Below, in pieces: positions 7,208-12,009 of a stretch of 12,009 bases of DNA. The stretch is taken from the NCBI GenBank assembly GCA_019677205.1, contig JAAMXY010000611.1, positions 1 through 12,009 of the forward strand. Direction: 5' to 3'. This stretch comes from Pinguiococcus pyrenoidosus (lineage: Eukaryota; Sar; Pinguiophyceae; Pinguiochrysidales; Pinguiochrysidaceae). How positions within the stretch are numbered: position 1 is the stretch's first letter; each line of letters opens with the position of its first letter. The translations under genes and the position numbers were made by a program. The notes below the pieces were generated by a model, which worked only from the letters and a program-made list of their open reading frames with translations, had not been told where the DNA came from and did no database searches.

Positions 7208-7249
7208 ATTTCGGGGAGTTTTAATGCCATGTGGGACCCCGAGAAATGG
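7206..7249 (+). promoter_or_regulatory. Start-codon hairpin of the ARM/DUF4116 gene
   Basis: CCATTTCGGGG (7206-7216) is complementary to CCCCGAGAAATGG (7237-7249) apart from a 2-nt bulge, giving an 11-bp stem. The 20-nt loop holds both the out-of-frame ATG at 7224 and the real ATG at 7229. If it forms in the mRNA it would affect start selection. Base pairing is read directly from the sequence; the regulatory role is inference. Confidence 0.4.
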
Positions 7250-10120
7250 AGAAACTTCGCCGAGGTGGTGCCACCGACGCTGCCGAGGCCCCGGGAAATC
7301 CCAGCGAGTCCTGAGCTTCGCGCATCCTGTAAGAACGGCGGCTCCGTCTTTGCGTTTTTGGATACTTTGGCAAGCACCACGAATCGAGATGCAGACTTCC
7401 TTCAAGAGTGCTGCACCGCCGTGCGATACTTCTACGACAAAGCACCCAATTTTCCTGCCGCAGGAGCGGCGGTGTGGCTGAATGAGCCGGATTTCCAGAC
7501 GAGAGACGAGCTCAAGCACGCGAACGAAATGTCTGCGGAGCTTCTGAAGCATCCCGAAGACAACGACAATGCAGGCGCTTCGTGGAGGAAGCTGGCCCAG
7601 CGGATGGAGTTGAAACTTCCGAATGGTGGTAGTTACCGTGGTGCCGTCTTTTGGAGCAAGGCTTGCGCTGTTGTAGGGGTGGTGGCGGCAATGAAAACGC
7701 ATCAAGAGGACGCCGCGCTGCAAAGAGAAGGGTGCATGGCGCTCTGGAACCTTGCTGGATTATTTGCGCGAATAGAAGGGATGCTGCATGATGGTGCTGC
7801 GGAATGTGTGGTAACCGCCATGAGAGAGCATGCCAGCGACGAAGCGATACAGTACTACGGCGCTGGAGCGCTGCTGATCATGTCGGCCAAAGGCTGCTGG
7901 ATCGGAAGGCTCGACGAAGCGCTGGACTGGACGCCAGGGCCGGACTATTCCAAGGTGAAAGCGGTTCTTGACGTGACCCACTACCTCCTGACGACCGGAT
8001 GCTACGACGCCATCGTAGCGGCAATGCTTGGCCATCTCGCGAGCGCTCGCATCCAAAGCCTCGGCTTCCAGATGATGATCTTCTTTGGCTCTCAAGAGGT
8101 TGTCCATCGTTTACAGGCTCTCACTGCTGGGGACTTGCTGCAGAAGGTGGTGGAGGAGCACAGCGATCACCAAGAGTTGCAGCGCCTCGCTGCAGGCGCT
8201 CTCGAGAAAATAGCTGGGGCAGGAGAGCTACAGGCGCTGGAGACGCTCGTGTCGATCATGTTGCGACACACAGGCGACGTCGCGATCCAGGTCTGGGGCT
8301 GCGACGCGATTGGGGCTCACGCACGGCGTGGTGGAGACCTGGTTCCCAGCGCTTGTGAGGCGGTCTTGCAAGCGATGAGCGCTCATGGCAATCATACCAA
8401 GTTGCTGTCCTCGGGCTTGAAGGCGCTCTGGTTCCTTTCACAACAGTCAGAAGAGATCAAGAATCGCCTTGTCACACTAGATGCGCCCAAAAGTGCGATG
8501 CGGGCGGTGAAAGCCCTGTTCGATCTTGTTTTCCCCTCGCGAGCGAATCAACCCGGACCAGCGGCGCTCTTCCTCTGTACCGAGAGGTCTATTCTAAAGC
8601 AGGGCGTCAGGGACCTGTGCGAGGCTCTCGTGGGAAGAAAGGAGGCTGACAAAGTATTCCGGAGGCATGGTGGACGCGCAGAGCTTCACCGCCAACTGTT
8701 GGAGATTCTCTCGACGCTCTGTCGGGGCAACGTACATGATCAGCTTATGGACCTCGGGGCTGGAGATCTTGTTGTGTACACCATGCGGATGTATGGATGT
8801 GACGCTGCGCTACAGCGAGTCTGTCTTCAGCTGCTCGCCGACCTTGTGGATCATTCCGAGACGCGATCGCAGCAGCTGTGGAATCTCGGGGCTGGTGAGC
8901 AGACTGTCATTGCGATGAAGGCCCATGCAGAAAGTGTAGAGGTACAGGAAGCTGTGTCCTTGGCCGTTGCGGGCCTTGTTGGAGATTCGGCTTCGCGAGA
9001 GGAGCAGTTCAAAGCCCTCGAAAGCAGCGCGGAGGTGACCGAGGCGCTCCGGCAGATTGCGAGACCTTCGCTATTGCTGGTGAAAACCCTCCCAGAGTGG
9101 CCAGCCATTGAGAGAGAGCTCGGAGGGAGACCCCTTGAGCAGATTCGTGATCATCTGAAGCTTGACCACGACTTTGCCAGCGGCGGAGACCCAAGCATGG
9201 ATCCAAGGTGCATTGTGCTCCGGGAAGTCATAGCGCATTGCCGGAATATATGCGGCCTGCATTTTCCCTGCCAAGGCGGGCAGAGCATGCATGGAAAGGT
9301 CTTTTCCACATTCCTTTCCGAGGGCCGCTTCCCGAACCTTAGATATGGCATAGGATGCATGTTGCCTCTGTTGGCCCACGCAAAGGTGCTGGGATTGCCA
9401 AGGGACTACAAGAAGTACAGGGATTTCATGTCGAACGATCCTAGCTACTGTCTCGACTTGGTCCGCTTTAGAATCATGTATGGAGCCGAGCTCCTTCCTG
9501 ACTGGACGTTTCAGGCTGCCGAGCGTTTCCTAACGGCTCTTAACATTCAGAGAGACCGTGGCGTCAGCGGCGAGGTGGACAACGAGGTGGATGACAACTT
9601 GCTGGCGAAAAGGTGCCGGGAGAGGTACCCTTGCGCCCATCTTGTGCCTTTCGGTAAACATCCTCGTGACCTCTGCGACGACAGAGACAGGGTCTTGGCC
9701 GCGGTGAAGGAACGAGCCGTTGCGTTGAGGTTTGCCGCTTACCGCTTCCGCAGCGATCGGGAGGTGATCTTGGCTGCGGCAGAGTCCACCGGCAACCGCG
9801 CCGAGTTCTGGGACTCGGAAAGAGCGATGTGGACAGAGGTCGAGAAGCACTACGTGGATGCTGCGATTGCGAAGCGTATGCGTGATTGGTGTGAGTGGAA
9901 GCATGGCAAGGAAGCTGCCGATCAAATGAGCTTTCCTGAGGTGCACGCGCAGTACGTGTCGTACCCAGAGGCCAGCACGCAGCCCGACCGCGAAGAGTAT
10001 CCAGACCTTGGGTGGGTCTTTCAGGCGACGCTGGCGGAAGCCGATGAGGAGAAGAAGAAGGCCACTACGGGAGACGAGACCGACGAGAGACAAGAGAAGC
10101 GGCAGAAGACGATCGAATGA
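7229..10120 (+). CDS. Armadillo-repeat protein with C-terminal DUF4116 unit (963 aa)
   Basis: The frame has an upstream stop at 7181, and the ATG at 7229 is its first Met. It has G at -3, a better context than the out-of-frame ATG at 7224 (T at -3). Residues about 140-610 show armadillo-type helices: V-x-A-M-x-x-H ... L-Q-x-x-G-C-x-A-L-x-x-L occurs clearly at 148-220 and in variant form at 259-287, 303-365, 375-411 and 486-587. A non-ARM region follows (620-815) with a Cys/His-rich stretch near 661-688. Residues 817-853 fit DUF4116 (D-R-x-x-V-L-A-A-V ... D-R-E-V-I-L-A-A). The tail is Lys/Glu-rich with K-R-Q-K near the end, a possible nuclear signal. No signal peptide or membrane segment was seen. 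It is probably an intracellular protein-binding scaffold; the partner is unknown. It is convergent with the DUF4246 gene. Confidence 0.85.
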   Translation: MWDPEKWRNFAEVVPPTLPRPREIPASPELRASCKNGGSVFAFLDTLASTTNRDADFLQECCTAVRYFYDKAPNFPAAGAAVWLNEPDFQTRDELKHANEMSAELLKHPEDNDNAGASWRKLAQRMELKLPNGGSYRGAVFWSKACAVVGVVAAMKTHQEDAALQREGCMALWNLAGLFARIEGMLHDGAAECVVTAMREHASDEAIQYYGAGALLIMSAKGCWIGRLDEALDWTPGPDYSKVKAVLDVTHYLLTTGCYDAIVAAMLGHLASARIQSLGFQMMIFFGSQEVVHRLQALTAGDLLQKVVEEHSDHQELQRLAAGALEKIAGAGELQALETLVSIMLRHTGDVAIQVWGCDAIGAHARRGGDLVPSACEAVLQAMSAHGNHTKLLSSGLKALWFLSQQSEEIKNRLVTLDAPKSAMRAVKALFDLVFPSRANQPGPAALFLCTERSILKQGVRDLCEALVGRKEADKVFRRHGGRAELHRQLLEILSTLCRGNVHDQLMDLGAGDLVVYTMRMYGCDAALQRVCLQLLADLVDHSETRSQQLWNLGAGEQTVIAMKAHAESVEVQEAVSLAVAGLVGDSASREEQFKALESSAEVTEALRQIARPSLLLVKTLPEWPAIERELGGRPLEQIRDHLKLDHDFASGGDPSMDPRCIVLREVIAHCRNICGLHFPCQGGQSMHGKVFSTFLSEGRFPNLRYGIGCMLPLLAHAKVLGLPRDYKKYRDFMSNDPSYCLDLVRFRIMYGAELLPDWTFQAAERFLTALNIQRDRGVSGEVDNEVDDNLLAKRCRERYPCAHLVPFGKHPRDLCDDRDRVLAAVKERAVALRFAAYRFRSDREVILAAAESTGNRAEFWDSERAMWTEVEKHYVDAAIAKRMRDWCEWKHGKEAADQMSFPEVHAQYVSYPEASTQPDREEYPDLGWVFQATLAEADEEKKKATTGDETDERQEKRQKTIE
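9677..9787 (+). other. DUF4116 unit within the ARM protein
   Basis: Residues 817-853 contain the typical doubled phrase D-R-D-R-V-L-A-A-V-K ... A-L-R-F-A ... D-R-E-V-I-L-A-A. DUF4116 is a short repeat of unknown function, about 50 residues long, seen mostly in protists and algae and usually in tandem. Only one unit, or one and a half, is visible here. Confidence 0.6.
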
Positions 10121-10613
10121 AGAGAGCGTCAGTGGCTGTTTTTGCTTCAGATCTTTCCCCACTTGCGCCTCGCTTCTCACGGAGTCTAGCACGCTCAACG
10201 TAGCGTAATACATGATCGGCTCCAGAGACTCCGCTCGAGATTGTCCTCCGCTGGCCATACTACAACAGGGCTTGCGCATTGAGGGCAGGATTTCTATGAC
10301 CATCGGCGTTCTCGAGAGCGAGGAGAGTCTCAAAGGAGAAGCTTGGAATCGGTCGGCGCCAGGTATCGTCCCAATCTACACGGTTGTATCACTTTTAGAT
10401 GTGGCCGGGGAGGGGAGAACGGGAAGCTCTGCCAGTCAAAGCCAGGGGTAGTTTGGTCAGCCGCGCACCTTGGAAAGCAGTGGGGTCTTGACCATAGTGG
10501 GTTGTCTTTGCGTCTTGGCGCTGCTAAGCTCAAGAGTCAGGTGGAGGCATGCAGGAATCGGACTCCTTCTTGAGTTGACACCTTCACTTTCTTCACCTCG
10601 ACAGACGGTAGTG
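10121..10613. other. Convergent intergenic region, nothing recognised
   Basis: This lies between the stop of the ARM/DUF4116 gene and the stop of the minus-strand DUF4246 gene. The short frames on both strands lack recognisable domains. No AATAAA polyadenylation signal, RNA gene or repeat was found. It presumably holds both 3' UTRs. Confidence 0.5.
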
Positions 10614-12009
10614 CTAGTAGAGGTTAAACTGTCGAATGCCCCAGTCCTGCTCATCCAGGGGCCTCTCTTTCATCAGCTCCAAGCGATGCTCTTTTGCGCT
10701 TTCCAGCGACATCGTCCTCCGCTGATCGGGCACCTCCTTGGTCGACACGATTCGGACGAGCGGATTGACCAAGAGGAAGACCACAATACGGCACTTCGCT
10801 GGCTGCTCGTCCGTGTTGACCATCTTCATCATCTGGTGAACGTGCGTGTTTGGGAACACCTGTACACAAGGTCCATGTTACGACGTCGCTTCACGAAATC
10901 ACTCTACAGTTTGCTCTGCGACCTACGTACCAGCATGCGGTTCCCAGGGGTCTGAAGCTGGCCGAGGGGAAGCAGGCCGCCGTCGGCGAAGTCGTAGTAG
11001 AACTGAAAAATATCCTGGCTGGTTTCGTGGAACCACTGTCCTTCCTCCTCCTCGAAGGCCCTCTGGAAGCGCAGCTTGCCCCCTTGGATGGTGTCGTCGC
11101 GGCTTGCAATGTACATGGCCGTCGCGACGACGTTTTCATGTGGCATTCCCTCCACTTGCCAGGCGCCCTCGTGCTCCTGACCAGGCTGCAGCTCGTAGTC
11201 GATGATTCTCGTGATCACTTGCAGGCGCGATCCTCGCAAGGGAATCAAGTATGGAGGCTTCCCGAGTCCTTGAGGCTTTCTCCATCCAGTGTGATCGAAA
11301 TGATCTTGAAATCTGAACCCTAACCCATACGTCCACGCGTGCTCGAGCAGAGGAACGAAGCGTTCGAACAGCGCTTCGAGTTCGCGGTACAGCTCCGGGT
11401 GCGCTGCTCGTGAGAGGCCGTTGACATAGTCCTCGATCTGCACTTTGCAATCCGCAGCAACATTGAAGTACGTTGGCAGCCATTGGTACTTGGAGTCTTT
11501 GTAGTCGCGGCCCCACATGTCGCTATCGTTCTTTGGCAAAATCTTTCGGTGCCAGCATCGAGGAACGCTCTCCGTCTCAACAGGTCGCGGGGCCATCGAA
11601 GCTTCTGGCAAGTCCTTTGAACCAAAGAAAGGGCTCTCCCCGGCGACGTAGGCATACAAGGCCGGATGCACCAGATCCCGCACAACGTTGTTCGAGTCAG
11701 GACGATAGTGGGGCTCAGCTTGAGCGCTCCGCAGCCGCTCGATGGCCGCCATCAGCATAGTCCGCTGCATGTAATTCAAGGCGTCGTCCACATAGACCAC
11801 GCCTGCTTTCACCTCCTGTTGGACCATGGCGTAGTAAAGCTCTTGGGTACGACGGCCCGGCATCGCGTGGAAGTCATCAGGAATATCCGGCCATTCGTTC
11901 TCGGTATACTCGGATATGTCCACTGTACCGATGTCGACGATTGCGAGGGACTGCCACTCTTCCCCAGGCCCGGGCACCGCCGCTGGCTCCGCCGTAATCG
12001 CATCCACAG
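10614..12009 (-). CDS. DUF4246-family protein, two exons, 5' partial
   Basis: Exon 1 runs from the right edge (frame open; the first full codon at 12007-12005 is GTG, not a start) down to 10931. Exon 2 is 10859-10614, ending in TAG. Spliced, 440 residues are visible. DUF4246 landmarks in order, numbered from that GTG codon, are D-L-V-H-P-A-L-Y (111-118), K-Y-Q-W-L-P-T-Y-F (173-181), I-T-R-I-I-D-Y-E-L (265-273), G-A-W-Q-V-E-G-M (281-288), then across the splice R-M-L-V-F-P-N-T-H-V-H (357-367), C-R-I-V-V-F-L-L (382-389) and a Glu/Lys/Arg-rich end. The final half resembles a jelly-roll 2-oxoglutarate/Fe(II) oxygenase (H-x-E ... H ... R), but the first ligand position is Gln284 where I recall His in relatives. 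E286, H367 and R383 are present. The substrate is unknown. The N-terminal part of the family lies outside the window. Confidence 0.85.
10860..10930 (-). other. 71-bp spliceosomal intron in the DUF4246 gene
   Basis: On the minus strand the intron starts GTACGTAGGT after the codon CTG and ends TTGTGTACAG before GTG-TTC-CCA. It is phase 0. Removing it joins G-N-R-M-L to V-F-P-N-T-H-V-H, restoring a continuous family motif. A plausible branch site (CGTAAC) lies about 19 nt before the 3' splice site. If retained, it adds eight residues and a TAG, deleting the last 81 residues including H367 and R383. Confidence 0.9.

Noticed and set aside
7200-7220. Resemblance of GCCATTTCGG before the ARM/DUF4116 ATG to the dinoflagellate spliced-leader sequence GCCATTTTGG
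   Set aside because: Only about ten bases are similar with a mismatch, and the 3' CTCAAG is absent. It is better explained by the local hairpin arm.
9530-10333. A 267-codon minus-strand frame opposite the end of the ARM/DUF4116 gene
   Set aside because: It overlaps the recognisable DUF4116 coding sequence, has no recognisable motifs and looks like a codon-bias shadow.
10121-10613. Possible tRNA or 5S-like segments around GGAATCGGACTCC and GGTCGGCGCC
   Set aside because: No cloverleaf arms or internal promoter boxes in the right spacing could be found.
10470-10955. A 161-codon plus-strand frame and overlapping frames near 10343-11323
   Set aside because: They lie opposite the two DUF4246 exons and cross the intron. 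The minus-strand reading carries the family motifs.

Overview
The window looks like nuclear DNA of a protist or microalga with moderately GC-rich, gene-dense, intron-poor sequence. The case for a eukaryote is direct. One gene carries a clear 71-bp GT-AG intron, one protein is a giant secreted-type array of PAN/Apple-like cysteine modules with N-glycosylation sequons and Pro/Ser/Thr linkers, and a second combines armadillo repeats with a DUF4116 unit. Multi-PAN proteins, DUF4116 and DUF4246 together recall dinoflagellates, chromerids, stramenopiles or similar lineages. The exact lineage is inference only. No spliced leader, rRNA, tRNA or CRISPR array was recognised.

Layout. (1) Positions 3-6161, plus strand: a single open frame of about 2,050 codons that is still open at the left edge, so its 5' end and any signal peptide lie outside the window. 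It has nine regular PAN-like modules, a long helical region, a Cys-bracketed cationic loop, several unrecognised segments and a C-terminal block with an E-H-I-I-E...W-N signature loosely like an HNH nuclease. The frame reopens directly after its TAG stop for 72 more codons. (2) Positions 6381-7228: a non-coding region rich in repeats and hairpins. A 110-bp sequence occurs twice as direct repeats 588 bp apart (104/110 identical), and a 44-bp hairpin unit recurs inside and between the copies. (3) Positions 7229-10120, plus strand: a 963-aa armadillo-repeat/DUF4116 protein whose start codon sits in the loop of a predicted hairpin. (4) Positions 10121-10613: a convergent intergenic stretch with nothing recognisable. 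(5) Positions 12009-10614, minus strand: a DUF4246-family gene, 5' partial at the right edge, made of two exons that join exactly in frame.

The three genes show no obvious shared pathway. The first is probably extracellular or surface-exposed (adhesion or carbohydrate binding, perhaps with an enzymatic tip). The second is a probable intracellular scaffold. The third resembles a possible Fe(II)/2-oxoglutarate oxygenase fold with an altered metal-ligand position. The most novel items are the architecture of the giant PAN protein and the structured repeat family in the 6.4-7.1 kb gap.
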